The notes: generated from the letters alone by a model not told the origin. Shown: positions 43,708-55,528, numbered from the stretch's first letter. The stretch: 64,000 nucleotides of DNA from Chondrus crispus (GCF_000350225.1 NW_005178485.1:81170-145169), one strand, 5' to 3'. Made by a program: numbers and translations.

Positions 43708-44821
43708 GGTTATGGGCCCAGTTCAACGCTGATCGTCATCTTCGTTTTGGTTCAAGTTCGAGTTTCACCGTCGTTCAAGTATCAGTTTGTTCAGCTCGTC
43801 AAGCAGAAGAAGAAGGTATCAGTTTCAGTCTCAGCTTTCAAGTTTGGTTTTTCAGTTTTTCAGTTTTCGCCGTTGTTTTCAGCACCGTTTCAGCCGATTT
43901 TTCAGTTTGGTGGTCCGTCAGTTCTCAGTTTTTGGAAATCAACTTTGTGTGTTTGCAGTTCTATCGTGGCAGTCGTTGTGTGAGCTGTGGGTGAGCCTTC
44001 CGCTAGTCGGGAGGAAGGCAGTCCCTAGTTACCAACGCACTGCCAATTCCTCAGTGGTCCGTCAGTTCTCAGTTGTTGGAAATCAACATACCCTCGCTCT
44101 TGGTGAAAGGCTTGTGCCATTGGAAATCTGACTTGAGCGAGGGTCCGACCAAGAATCGTCGAGAGACGAATCACTGATCCTCGGGGAGGATCACAGTGTA
44201 CTGGTCTAGTCGATCCGCACTCTGCCTTCGGGAGGTGCGTCGGCGGGCCGGTAACGCTCTCGGTGTTAGCCCTATAGGTACGACTTCGGTCCCCTGGGTG
44301 CAGAAAATACGTGCCTAACCACTGAACCTCTCACTATACGTGTATAAGGTCGCGTACTTTGATTAAGTTCGCACGGAAGAGGGTGACCTTAGGCGTGATT
44401 GTGAACAAATCACACGAGTACGACGAAGGCAGTTTCATTCTTGTGTTGTGGGGGCCCTCTCTGAGGCAGTACCGTATCAAGTTTGGACAAGCCGATTTTG
44501 GTTACAGGGACCGTTCGCGGTAGTAACCAAAAGTCCTGGTTCGTCTACAGGCAAAGTTGCTGTGCTTACTCGTGGCACGTTTGATTTAGTTCACAGTCGA
44601 AAGACCCGCACTGGCAGACATACAGGGGTAGCGCCCTAAGGCATTTTTAAGAAGAATACGTTTGTTCCACTCCGCCGGGAACAAGCACCAAGAACGTTTC
44701 CGAGTAATCGCTACAAACTTCCTATACGGGTGGGCTTGCCATTGTGTTGACTATCGGTTAACGGATTTGGATCCCGGAACAGAAGACCTTGTATACTCGA
44801 GGGGTACATCTATTCGGCGAA
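43708..44821 (+). promoter_or_regulatory. C1 primer-binding site and leader
   Basis: ggttatgggcccag (43708-43721) is complementary to the anticodon arm of eukaryotic initiator-Met tRNA (ctgggcccataacc), so priming is from a cleaved half-tRNA as in Drosophila copia. The leader shows T/C-rich repeats (agttttcag type, 43810-43960) and no recognisable ORF. A ~39-bp block at 44726-44764 is almost identical in C2 and holds a 6-bp stem, GTTGAC-TATCG-GTTAAC (44746-44762). Confidence 0.8.
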
Positions 44822-47800
44822 ATGGATGACCAAAGCTCTGGATCAGTCAGAATCGAGAACCTGACCGCATCTAACTTTTACATCTGGAAGCAGAAAATCC
44901 AGCTCCTGCTTGCTCTCCAAGATGTCGATCAATACGTTTTTGATGATATACCGGAGAATGCGACCTCAGATGACCGGAGAAAATGGATCCGTGGTGACGC
45001 AAAAGCAAAGGCAGTCATCGGACTCACGCTTTCTGATGACTACTTGCAACATGCGCGAGTGTGTAGCAGTGCGAAAGAGACATCGGATGCAATTCTGAAT
45101 GTGTTTGAGCGTCATACTTTGTTCAACAAACTTGCCGCCCGTCGCGACTTTTACACTGTATCCATGCTCCCACCCGAGAAAGTGCTCGTGTTCATCAATC
45201 GTGTGAAGCAACTTGTTGCCAAATTGCAGTCAATGAGTGTTGAGATTGACGATAAAGAAATTGCAATGGCTGTGTTGAATGGCTTGCCTCCACGATTCGA
45301 TAACCTGATTGTTGCTCTTGACGCACTTGGCAATGAAGATAAAGTGTATGGACTCGAGTTTGTGAAGAGTCGTGTGCTGCAAGAAGAACAACGAGAAAGC
45401 ATGAAGACTGCTTCTGCTTCATCACCACATGCACCTGCACTTGTCAATCGTATGCCTATTCGACGCAATATGAAATGTACGAATTGCAATAGACATGGGC
45501 ATACTGCAGCGCGTTGCTGGGGCAAGGACGTGAATGGGCGCCGACCTGCGCCGCCAGATGGGTTTCGGTCACGCAACACTGGCTTAAAGCCAAGTGCATT
45601 CGTTTCTCGAGATGACAATTCTACTGCTGCCTTTGCGGAGAGTGACTTTACTTGCTTGCTTTCGACTTTCACTCCAGAAAAGAGGGCTGCAAACGCAAGG
45701 TCATGGCTTGTCGATTCCGGTTGCAGCGCTCACATGACGTTTGGTCGCTCTTTGTTCGTTACGTATGAACAGATGCAATCTGGATCAGTCGAGATGGGCA
45801 CGAAGGCTAGAGCTAATGTCGCTGGTCGCGGCGAGGTAGAATTCATGTTGAACGTCAACGGTAGTCCACATCCTTGCAAATTGTCAAACGTTTTGCATGT
45901 CCCTGATTTCGGATACTCGCTACTGTCTGTTAGCCAAATGGTTTCAAAGGGTTTGCAAGTGTCATTCATTGAAAATGAGAAATGCCGCGTTACTGCAGGA
46001 CCAACTGTAGTTGCCACAGCGAGTTAAGTTGGGGATTTGTACATACTTGACGTCATGAATGAAACCTTTTCTGCTCACGTAGTTACCCTGCAGACGCTAC
46101 ATGAACGCATGGTCCATGTTAATGTACAAGGAATCGCATCAATGATTCACAATAATGTGGTGAGTGGCATCAACGTTCGTCAAAGCGATGTCATCAGTGC
46201 AATGAATCCGACGTCTGACAATTACCCTCTCATTTGTCTTGCGTGTGTGTTCGGGAAAGCAACGCGATCAGTAATCCCAAAACAGCGATCATCATCTCGA
46301 GCACAGAACTGTCTTGACTTGGTACATTCTGACGTTTGCAGTCCGCTCGAAGTACAATCCATTGGTGGTTCGAGATACTTTATTACATTTGTAGATGATC
46401 ACTCGAGCTGGGTTGTTGTGTACACGATGAGAAATAAATCTGAGGCGTTTGCAAAATACAAGTTGTATGAAAAGTTTGCTCAAACCCACACTGGTCGCAA
46501 AGTAAAGGTGCTTCGCACTGATCGAGGGGAGAGTACTTGTCGACGGAATTCAAGTCGTATTTAGATTTAAACGGTACGCAGCACCAACTCGCCACGGCAT
46601 ACACCCCTGAACAAAACGGTGTTGCTGAACGTTTAAATCGAACTTTGATTGATCTTGTCCGCTCTATGCTTTCTCATAAACAGGTCAGTAAGCGATTCTG
46701 GGCCGAGGCTCTTGCCACTTCAGTATATATTCGCAATCGAGTTACTTCACGGGCTTTGCCAGTTAACACCACTCCCCATCACATTTGGATGAAGTCAACT
46801 CCAAATGTTGGCCATTTGCGAGTATTTGGGTCAAAGTCCTGCTATACACTACCAAAATAAGAGCTCCGTAAGCTGGACTTGCGAGCGCGTGAAGCGATGT
46901 TTCATGGGTATTTGCAATGCAGTAAAGCATACAAACTTTGGAACGGAGAGTTGAATAAAATTGTTGTGTCACGGGATGTCAAGTTTGATGAATCGACATG
47001 TGGGATGCATGATATTCCTGCACACGAAAGTGATTCAATCAACTCTGATGTTGGCATTGTATTGCTCGGTGGCGACAATGAGAATGAAGCCGATCCCCCA
47101 AATACTGACGGGGTTGGGTCTGAAGAAGATGAGGTTCCAGAGGAGGTTCTTGAAAACGACGAAACTCATGTAAGTGAGAATGATGAAGATGATGTATCAC
47201 CTCCCGTTTAAACTCCGAATGTCACCCCTCCAATTCCAACTGCAACTGTACGAAGATCGTCTCGAGTCAGCAGACCTCCCGCATCATGGTGGAGGAGCAA
47301 CGTTGCAGCTGCTCTTCTTTCACATGCACATGTCGCTATTGAAGGTCCCAACACTTTGAAACAGGCAACCAACGGTCCTAGAGCTGCATTTTGGCAAACT
47401 GGCATTGACAAAGAACTTGCCTCGCAGACCAAGAATCGGACTTGGAAACTTGTTCCTCGATCTGAGGCGTCAAACATCTTGACATCTGGATGGGTTTTCA
47501 ATGTCAAGCAACTGCCTGATGCAAATGGCAATATAGTTGAAAGTGCAAAAGCCAGACTTGTTGCTCGTGGATTCCAGCAAGTGCAAGGTCTTGACTATAC
47601 TGAGACATATGCCCCTGTCATAAAGTTTAGCACTATTCGTCTACTTCTTGCCTTAGTTGCTCATTATGACCTCGAACTTCATCAGATGGATGATGTAACT
47701 GCGTTTTTGAACGGCGACTTGGATGAAGACATCTACATGGAGCAACCCGAAGGGTGCATTGACAAAGGCAAAAGTGATCACGTGTGTAAACTTTTGAAAG

Positions 47801-48923
47801 CACTTTACGGTCTTAAACAAGCACCTCGTCAATGGCATGCCAAAGTGGATGATTTCTTACTCGGTGAACTGGGATTTGAGACTTCACGTAGTGATCCGTG
47901 CCTCTACATTAAACGCATCGGTAACATTATCATGCTGATTGCCCTTTACGTCCATGACTTGTTACTCGCTGGTAGTGATATCAATGCCATCAAATGGATG
48001 AAGGGGGGAGCTTAATAAACGGTTTGAGATGAAAGACCTTGGTGAAGCAAAAGTCTGCATTGGTCTTGAGACTCAAAGGGATCGCACCGCCATGACGTTG
48101 AGTCTCACTCAAACTAAGTATGCATCAAATGTGCTTGACCGTTTTAGAATGGCGACATGTAATCCATGTCTGACTCCCATGGAACAAGGTCACACAACCA
48201 CGACTTCTATCGAAGAAGACTCCGAAACAAATGCACCGTATCGAGAGGCAGTGGGCTGCCTTATGTACTTGATGGTTGGCACTCGTCCAGACTTGGCATA
48301 TGCGATTGGAAAGCTTTCTCAGCATTCTGCCAACTCATGTGAATCACACTGGGCAGGTGTGAAACGAGCAATGCGATACGTGCAAAGGACTCGAAACTTA
48401 GGAATCGTGTTTGACAATAAATCCAAATTGCCGGAGTTGTTCGGCTTCAGTGATGCTGACTGGGCCGGTTGTTCAGACTCTCGCAAGTCGACCAGCGGAT
48501 ATGTTTTCAAGTTCTGCGGTGGAGCGATCAGTTGGAGTTCCCGGAAACAGACTGTGGTTGCAACTTCGACGTGTGAGGTTGAGTACATTGCACTATGTGA
48601 AGCGTGTAAGGAGGCGACTTGGTTGCGTCAAGTGGTTGCTGATGTTCTTGGACTTGATTCTGATCCCACGATTATGATGGGGTGTGACAATGCAGGGACT
48701 TTTCCTATGTACAGAATGAATCGATCAACCGTCGTAACAAACATGTCGATGTGAAATACCACTACGTACGAAATGCTATTAAGAGAAACATTGTGTCTTT
48801 GTCGCATTGTCCGACCACTTCCATGCCTGCAGATATCCTGACGAAAGCACTTGGGCGAGTTCTATTCCAAAAGTTTGTAGAACTTCTGGGGCTTGCAGTA
48901 GCTACTTCCGGTAAAAGCATGTG
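44822..48923 (+). pseudogene. C1 Gag-Pol polyprotein
   Basis: ATG 44822 starts MDDQSSGSVRIENLTASNFY. Gag has a UBN2-type core and a knuckle, CTNCNRHGHTAARC. Protease has WLVDSGCSAHMT. A TAA at 46025-46027 ends the first frame. Integrase follows (HERMVHVNVQGIASM, LACVFGKATRS, LVHSDVCSPLE) with a frameshift near 46528 and another stop at 46858-46860. RT (47356 on) has ELHQMDDVTAFLNGDL, but the catalytic box reads YVHD instead of YVDD, so it is dead. RNase H has GFSDADWAGCSDSRKSTSGY, a glutamate in CEVEYIALCEA and ends ADILTKAL; stop TGA is at 48921-48923. It is closely similar to C2 throughout. Confidence 0.92.
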
Positions 48924-48935
48924 ATCGAGGGGGAG
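48924..48935 (+). promoter_or_regulatory. C1 polypurine tract
   Basis: The string tcgagggggagc lies between the pol stop and the start of the 3' LTR (gttgtaattg). This is the expected position and composition of a plus-strand primer. Confidence 0.75.
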
Positions 48936-49694
48936 CGTTGTAATTGTACGACCACGTGCTGACACGCATGACACACCATGACAGATATGACACGTGTAGA
49001 AGCGAAAACACTCAGCACGTCAAACGAAACAACTTTGGTTTTCAACGTGTACAGGTGTCCTTTATGTGTTCAATCTCACTTTCCTCGCAATTCTGAGAAT
49101 GCTTCATTTTTGTGTTGACACGTGTAGTATCTGTACACAGTGGCACTCTACAGTACATACTGAACATGTTTCATTATTATTGATTTGGCACGTGTATGAC
49201 ACGTATGACATTTGTCCTACACGTGTGTGACACATATGAAATATATGTCACGGTGTTTTTGCTCTAAAACTTGCATTGCATTAATCGTAGACTAAAGTCT
49301 CAACCCTACAGCACAGTGCGTTTCCATATTATTGACTCTCAGACGGTCCCAAATTATCATTAACAGAGAGTGCAAACATTATCAGCGACCGAGAGTGCAA
49401 GAAGGAGAGTCACCTGATTATCATCGACAGAGAGTGCAAACATTATCAACAACCGAGAGTGCAAGGAGGAGAGTCACCTGATTATTAGCGACAGAGAGTG
49501 CAAACATTATCAACAACCGAGAGTGCACGAAGGAGAGTCACTTGACCGGCCCTAATGGCCCGTACTGTATTTCGTAGACTATAAGTAGCGCCGATAGTTG
49601 GCGACCAAGAGTAAAATGATATCAACTTCTTTTCCCATCAACCACCACCAACCCTCAACCATCCTCTTCCCTTTGCACCGCTGACCTTCCTATA
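48936..49694 (+). repeat. C1 3' LTR
   Basis: The LTR is 759 bp, with its first base or two changed from the 5' copy (cgttgtaattg). It has three 64-bp repeats (49370-49552), TATAAGTA at 49580-49587, no inserted transposon, and is followed by accgg (49695-49699). Confidence 0.9.
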
Positions 49695-50427
49695 ACCGGA
49701 ACGGTCGCAACCTGTATCCGATGGAACCAACACCGTCCTGTATACACAACTGGACCTTCGATGGAAACGTCGTCGCAACAGCCTCCGTCGGTGGTCGTAA
49801 ACAAGTAGCAGCGCTACACCCACGTGTCGCCCGATGGCTAAGACACCTGCACCGGTCCGGTCCGAACCAAAGCCGATGGCACCAACAACAATCAAAAGAA
49901 CCAACACAAGAGCCCGATGACTCCAGTCGTCACAATGCGGATCGCAATCAGGCACTGTGGAACCTACACAAGATAAGGGAATAGAAATAGAAATAGAAAT
50001 AGAAATAGAAAAGGATAGGTGAAATAAAGGAAAAGGAAAGGGAACCCCCGAGCGCAAAGGATAACGTAATCTGTGGTAAAAGGGAGCGTCTTGGGAAAGA
50101 CGGACTTCGACCAAGGCGATATTCAACTCTGGCAACTCGGGTTACCTTTACTGACTTGGTGGTCAGAGGGCTAAGGTATATATCGCCCCGCCGGAGCCAC
50201 TACAGTAGCTTGCGGCGCTAGATCCTAGATCTAATCTAGTGTCAGCAAAATTAATGCCAACTAATTAACTAAATAAAATTAAATAATTAAAAATTAAAAC
50301 TGTGCAATTATTCACACGTGTGTTCCCCAACCCGGACTACTTTTCTTACCCAAATATTTTCCTTTCTTTTCACCCCCATTTTCGGGTGCGTCAATACGCA
50401 CCTGAAAAGGGGGGTTATTGTACTACA
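49695..50427 (-). repeat. G3 3' LTR, second piece
   Basis: Resumes the Gypsy LTR after C1 and ends ttattgtactaca. It includes a (gaaata)n microsatellite (49979-50013) and the inverted TATA block (about 50176-50184). On the plus strand an AT-rich block (50256-50303) lies 230-280 bp upstream of the antisense ORF start and could drive it. Confidence 0.88.
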
Positions 50428-50533
50428 TATCCCCCTTCTGAGCGTCCTTGCACATCGGCTACACTCCTTGATCTCCAACTCCTCCTTCTCTTCTGGACCC
50501 CTTCCTTCTCCATTCCTGACCGACGGTCTCCGT

Positions 50534-52261
50534 ATGAGCAAGGACAAGACGAATCCCACGTGTCCTCCACTTCCTGAGCTCGCAGGCGAACATACTGCCC
50601 GTCGACGCACCGGTGTCGGCTTCGCGAACAAGTCTCGCGCTTCGTTCGACCTCCTTCCTATACCCCGACGTCCCCCTGATTCGGACGTCTCCGACCCGGC
50701 CTTTCATCCAGGTTACCATTCCTCTTGGGTAGCCCGCCACTACCCCTCGCTCGAAGAGCTACAGGACAAAATCATGCACGAACATCCTTCCTTATTTGCC
50801 TCGGCCCAGTTGTTCTTCTCCGTAGGTATTCGCGACGTTTCCAAAATCGAACACCAATTCGCCGACGACGCGGGCATGCTTCCCAGTAATCTCCCTGTGC
50901 TTGCTATCCGCTCCTTTGACTGGCGAACCCGTATAGCAATTCCGACTTCCATCCTACGTTATCCTCCCCCACGGGGCCGTCCCACTCTCTCTCTGCGATT
51001 TGTAGAGGCCGTATTCGCTCGGCTTGCCATCCCCATTTCCGACACCCTCATACCCTCGTCATACGGTTGCGACACTTGGCGTTGTCGTACAGAGGGCGAA
51101 CGCCTCTACTTAGACAATCTCATTGATATCACCTTTGGTGAACCTGCCGCCGAGGCGGATTGCCTGTGGCGAAACCGACATACTGTCACATCCCATGCCA
51201 TCTTCTGGACCGAACCCATTATCCCTTCGAATTTCCGTCATTTAAAACGCGGGGGTATTTTCTTCTTTCAGAACACAGTGCGCTTTGAACGGCGTATTCG
51301 GTCTGATACGGGGTACTTCATCGGCTACCAAATGGTAGAGGCGCGCGAGATTTCCCGTCAGCATTATGCAAGTCGTTACCACCGCATCCCCTCATGGTGG
51401 AGCCAGCACGAGGTGAGTCAAGGCTTTTGGGCTGAAATGGGACCCATACTCACGTACTATGGCAGCTACCTGCGGGATCCGCAACACGGGTTATGGGTGG
51501 TCTTCCTCACAGAGTGGTGCATCAAAGTAGCTGCGACCCTCTTGTGGGAGACCTACGATTGCTGGCGCCTATGGCACCTCCCAGCGAAGCTGATAGCACA
51601 AATGCGTCTATTGGACTTCTCTGTCCCTCTGGGTGGCTCTGATTTCAATCGCAAAATACGCTCCCTCCTGGATGCGATCGAGGGCGTGGATTGGGACTGT
51701 GTCCCTCCTCAAAACTCCTCTCGATCTTTCAATCGCCAACGTCCCTCTTTCTCCCCTGGTCGAAACCACCCAGCCGCGGGCGACTTCGTGTGGTTCAACC
51801 CCTGGTCATTGACCCTCAGCTCAGCGTGGGAAGCTCAAACGAGCCGTCGATTCGGAAACCAAACACCGGTTCCCGACATTACCCCCATCGTCACATCTGA
51901 CCCCCGGGAGCTTCAGGTATGCTCCCGTCCTTCCTCTCCAATTCCTCCTCGATCGGCTGTCCCTGCTTCCCCGCGCGCAGCCCTAGCCTCTCCATCCTCG
52001 TCAAAGGCGCCTTCAGCTGTCGAAATACCCTCGGCAGGCCACACCGAGACATTGTCGGTAAGGGAAGTGATATCTTCCCCCCCGTCTCCAACAATTTCCA
52101 AAAATACCCACGACGTCACGAGCGTATACTGTGCCTTGCTCCGTGCTCACGGTGTTGAGGGAGAGGCTCTGCAAGGAGCCTCAATTGATGACTTGCGAGT
52201 TTTGGCTCGCCTCGTGTCATCAATTCCAAAGGGCAAATCCTTTGGCAACCCTCCCGTCTGA
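50534..52261 (+). CDS. Intact antisense ORF (aORF) of Gypsy element G3, unknown function
   Basis: An open frame of 575 codons on the strand opposite to G3 gag-pol. ATG 50534 starts MSKDKTNPTCPPLPELAG, 107 bp inside the LTR, at nearly the same spacing as in G1 (107) and G2 (104). The N-terminal ~70 residues are Pro/Arg-rich. Residues ~75-425 look globular, with an aromatic core: residues 288-289 are WW, followed by QGFWAEMGPILTYYGSYL, GLWVVFLTEWCIKVA and LLWETYDCWRLWHLP. Residues ~440-525 are a Pro/Ser-rich linker. The last ~45 residues (VYCALLRAHGVEGEALQGA, LVSSIPKGKSFG) form a second conserved block. I see no signal peptide, membrane segment, zinc knuckle or known catalytic motif. The frame opens further 5' into the LTR, but the upstream codons have no ATG and are not shared. 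No family recognised. Confidence 0.8.
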   Translation: MSKDKTNPTCPPLPELAGEHTARRRTGVGFANKSRASFDLLPIPRRPPDSDVSDPAFHPGYHSSWVARHYPSLEELQDKIMHEHPSLFASAQLFFSVGIRDVSKIEHQFADDAGMLPSNLPVLAIRSFDWRTRIAIPTSILRYPPPRGRPTLSLRFVEAVFARLAIPISDTLIPSSYGCDTWRCRTEGERLYLDNLIDITFGEPAAEADCLWRNRHTVTSHAIFWTEPIIPSNFRHLKRGGIFFFQNTVRFERRIRSDTGYFIGYQMVEAREISRQHYASRYHRIPSWWSQHEVSQGFWAEMGPILTYYGSYLRDPQHGLWVVFLTEWCIKVAATLLWETYDCWRLWHLPAKLIAQMRLLDFSVPLGGSDFNRKIRSLLDAIEGVDWDCVPPQNSSRSFNRQRPSFSPGRNHPAAGDFVWFNPWSLTLSSAWEAQTSRRFGNQTPVPDITPIVTSDPRELQVCSRPSSPIPPRSAVPASPRAALASPSSSKAPSAVEIPSAGHTETLSVREVISSPPSPTISKNTHDVTSVYCALLRAHGVEGEALQGASIDDLRVLARLVSSIPKGKSFGNPPV

Positions 52262-54596
52262 GCTGGCGGGCGCGAGAATTCCCTCGTGATAGCTTGCCGA
52301 CTCTCTATCCTGCCTGCGTGACGCTGAATTTGCGACCTCGTCATGTCGCCTTTGATCCGTAAATTGAATTCTCCTGCGTGCTCCTTTGTCCCTTCGTTTC
52401 CCCCTCTTTTTCTCCTTGATACCCACCCCGTCATAATCACAGTGGCACCCTTATACCTCCTTCCTCCTTCTCTTCACCTCGCTACTTCCCCCTCTTTTCC
52501 ATTCCTCTTGGCGCTCTCTCCCCGTTATGATCACGGTAGTGCCCTCATATTATCTCCTTCCTTCTCTTCTCCTATCCCTTTTTCTCCTCTTTTGCTCATG
52601 CGCCCCCGCTTTCCTCCTCTTTATTCATTTCGTTTCCTCTTCGCCCCACTTTCCTCCTCTTGATTTCGCCGACCCCACATGTCGATTTTCCTGTGAAAAT
52701 CGACACCACAGGGGTACAGCGGTCGCCCACCTTCCGATCGCCTAGTACGGGAGTTCTTGCACTTCCAATTCTCGGGGATGTCCCCCGAAAAAAAATGAAA
52801 ACAACAGGGAAACAGAGCGGACTGGCCTTCGAACGGGGCAGAGGTTCGATCCTCTTTGCCACGCACCCGTGTCTGTCATCCAGGGAAATGCCTTGAGTCA
52901 CATTGTCCTGTTCGGCTCGCTCTCATATTTCCGTGAATTTCTGTGACGTCGTTGTCACCCTGCTCCTGTGTTGTCCTCGGGGGACACAATACGTTACCGA
53001 GATACTACGGCTACGTCGTCCTTCGATCGCTGTCGCGACAGCTCTGTAGCCGTCTTTTTCGGCTCTCCCATTTCTTCTCTTTATCCTCTTCCATAGACTG
53101 GGAGTCAGTCGTCTGGGTGGACACAAGTCAACGTCGTGCGTGCGAAATTCGCCCTGTCTCTCTATCAGAACGCCAATCGACTTCCTTCCCTCAATGTCAG
53201 GAATCGCCGATACTCAAATGACCCTGACACGTAGATCCCGCTTCCTTAGAACTGCTCCGGTTTCGTCGTGCGAGCCACACCGCGGGCTCAGTCCTACCAA
53301 GTCGGAGTAGGGCGTAAAGGGTGAACAAGTGGACCAATGTCCTATTTCGCCCTGAATCGATGATGCAAATTTTGACGACGTGTGCATTTCGCTGTTGATT
53401 TTTTCTCGGGTGAGCCCTGTACTCAGGAAAATTATCAGCCACTTTTCCTCCTGATTTGATTTTTGTGGTGAGGTTTCCTTCGCAAAGGTTCGATTTGGGA
53501 GGTTAATGACCCCAATGACGCGCAGCAGGTCGTTCTCCAGTCATTCCCGCTCTGGCGGGCACTATTCTTCGGCTGTCCCACAGATGATGAACCAGCGGGA
53601 TTCATTCTAGTAGAATATTGCGAGTAGACGCGCCCGTATCGCGTTTCCAACGCGAACCTGCGTTGTGGCCCTTGATCCTCTATTGCCCCCCTCGACATAG
53701 GTACCGAGATCCGTCAACTAAGCATTTCTCGTCGGCCACCTCATGAGACCCCCGCCTTTGATGAGTTCTGCTGCTCCCGTTTGCATCCCGAGGGTTACAG
53801 TGTCCACTCACGTTGTCCATCCCATAAGTAGCCACCTCCGTTTTGCTCGCCCGCTCGCGATTTCTTAGTCTCTCTCGCGGCGCGAAGCTTCTTTTCCCCC
53901 TTTTTGAGTCCTCTCTCACTTTCACGAGGCTAGTGGGCGGTCGTTCGTGTCGAGATCCCGATGCTCATATCCTCCTTCTGATCGTGAGAAGCTTCGAACT
54001 TCCTTCACTCTCTTCCATCCTCTTGAGATTTGATTCCCGTTCTCTTGTCTCACCAAACACACTTGGTGTTGGTCCTCACAGGGTGCGGGCGCGTCGGGAA
54101 GGCCCTTCATACAGTGCGGCATAACGCCTCCCTACGTCTATGAGGTAACGAAGTTGCTCGTCCTCGTCCCCTCGGGGTGTTGTTTCCCCCTTTTTGCGGT
54201 TCTCACCGCCCGATCTCCGAGATCTATCGTACCACGACACCTGATGCAAACAGAATAAATCACTTTCCACCTTGGCCACCACGCGAAGCTTTTCCTTCGA
54301 CCTTGTCCGGGTCCCACGTCAGATCAACGTCCTACTTGTTCGCGTTGTATCAAATGAGACTTGATCGACAATCTCGGACCCGTTTCGTGTGCAGTTTGTG
54401 TTCTTGAGGATAGCGTCGTGACCATAGCCCTCACTCGAAAAACGTAGAAGGAAACGCGGAGCATTGCCTGTGAACAGTGTGTATCGAACATAGTTTCTCC
54501 CTGATCAGCGAACCTCTGTCTTCTTGGCGTGGTTCACGTCCGCTTCGGACGTGAACCTCGCCGGCGGTTGCGCTGTGCGCCTTTCCATGAAGGGAA
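52262..54596. other. G3 3' region, part 1
   Basis: The first 400 bp are pyrimidine-rich on the plus strand and hold the ccgt(c/t)atgatcacgg doublet. Beyond this, minus-strand frames of 60-100 codons (for example from 53442, 53698 and 54122) have protein-like composition but no recognisable domain. They may be relics of the sense ORF seen in G1 and G2. A tRNA T-arm-like string at about 52848-52864 is not a tRNA. Confidence 0.4.
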
Positions 54597-55528
54597 TATT
54601 GGAAGGTCAGCGGGGCAAAGGGAAATCGAAGGACGGTTGATGAGGTGAAGTTGAAGGATTGGGTACCGATTTACTTTGAGTCGCCAACTTCTGGCACTAC
54701 TTATACACTTCTGCAATCTTCTAGAACTCTACTACCAAACACTACGACACACATGCTACAAATGTATTGGCTCTAACACATGTGCCCGTCTTGCTACTCA
54801 GCCAAACTGGCGATGGCCCAACCAACAGAACAGAAAACCGCCTCACGAATTAGCACTGTCATGACGGAGAAATTAGTAAGGCAGTACAACAAAGCACAGC
54901 AAAGCACAAATTCCCTTACTATTCCAAATCCAGCGTGGCACAAATTCGTAAGGCACGTTTACAGCTCACACGTTGCCTTACGAATTTAAATCAATCCTGC
55001 AAGGACAGCGCACACGTTGCCTTATGAATCTGAATCTCTCGTGAGGTCCTGTCCACTGTCAATTACAACAGTGCACATTTTGCCTTACGAATTGAAAACT
55101 CGCGCAACGGTATCGCTGTGTCCTGCTGTACCCGTGCTGCACTCCATGGACGATGTACACCTTTGGCACATGCCAGGCACCCGCCACCAAGGTTCTACAC
55201 TTTGGCTGTAAGACTGCAGGCGTACTGTACGCGTCCGGCAGTGTAATGAGGACATGTGTGCAGGTCATACACGTGTCGGGCGAAGAAAATGAAACATGCT
55301 CAGATTGTACTGTACACCGCAACCGTGTACATATTTCACACGTGTACAGGTCGAAAACCAAACTTGCTCCTGAAGTACTGTAGAGTGCAACCGTGTACAG
55401 AAATCACACGTGTACACGTTGAAAATCAAACTTGCTCGGCTCGTCACGTGGAGTGTTTTCCATTTTACACGTGTCATACCTGTCGTTGTGTGTCATGCAT
55501 ATCAGCATGTGGTCGTAGAATTACAACA
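54597..55528 (-). repeat. Copia-type solo LTR in G3
   Basis: Very similar to the solo LTR at 30151-31088, same orientation. On the minus strand it runs tgttgtaattctacgacc to ccttccaata, with TATAAGTA and the gccttacgaatt repeats. The flanks (gggaa and cagaa) do not match, so no target duplication is seen; it may derive from recombination between elements. Confidence 0.82.

Larger units (their letters stand above)
41895..49694 (+). mobile_element. Ty1/Copia element C1
   Basis: C1 is bounded by accgg at 41890-41894 and 49695-49699. The 5' LTR is 1,813 bp (swollen by a 923-bp DNA transposon and extra tandem repeats) and the 3' LTR is 759 bp. Internally there is a half-tRNA primer site, a ~1.1-kb leader and a gag-pol with several stops, ending 12 bp before the 3' LTR. 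The order protease, integrase, RT, RNase H is that of Copia. Confidence 0.94.

Noticed and set aside
50318..50533. N-terminal extension of the antisense ORF into the LTR
   Set aside because: No ATG in the extension, and it is LTR sequence; the ATG at 50534 is shared with the G1 and G2 copies.
52815..52870. tRNA-like T arm (gaggttcgatcctc)
   Set aside because: No acceptor, D or anticodon arm can be folded around it.
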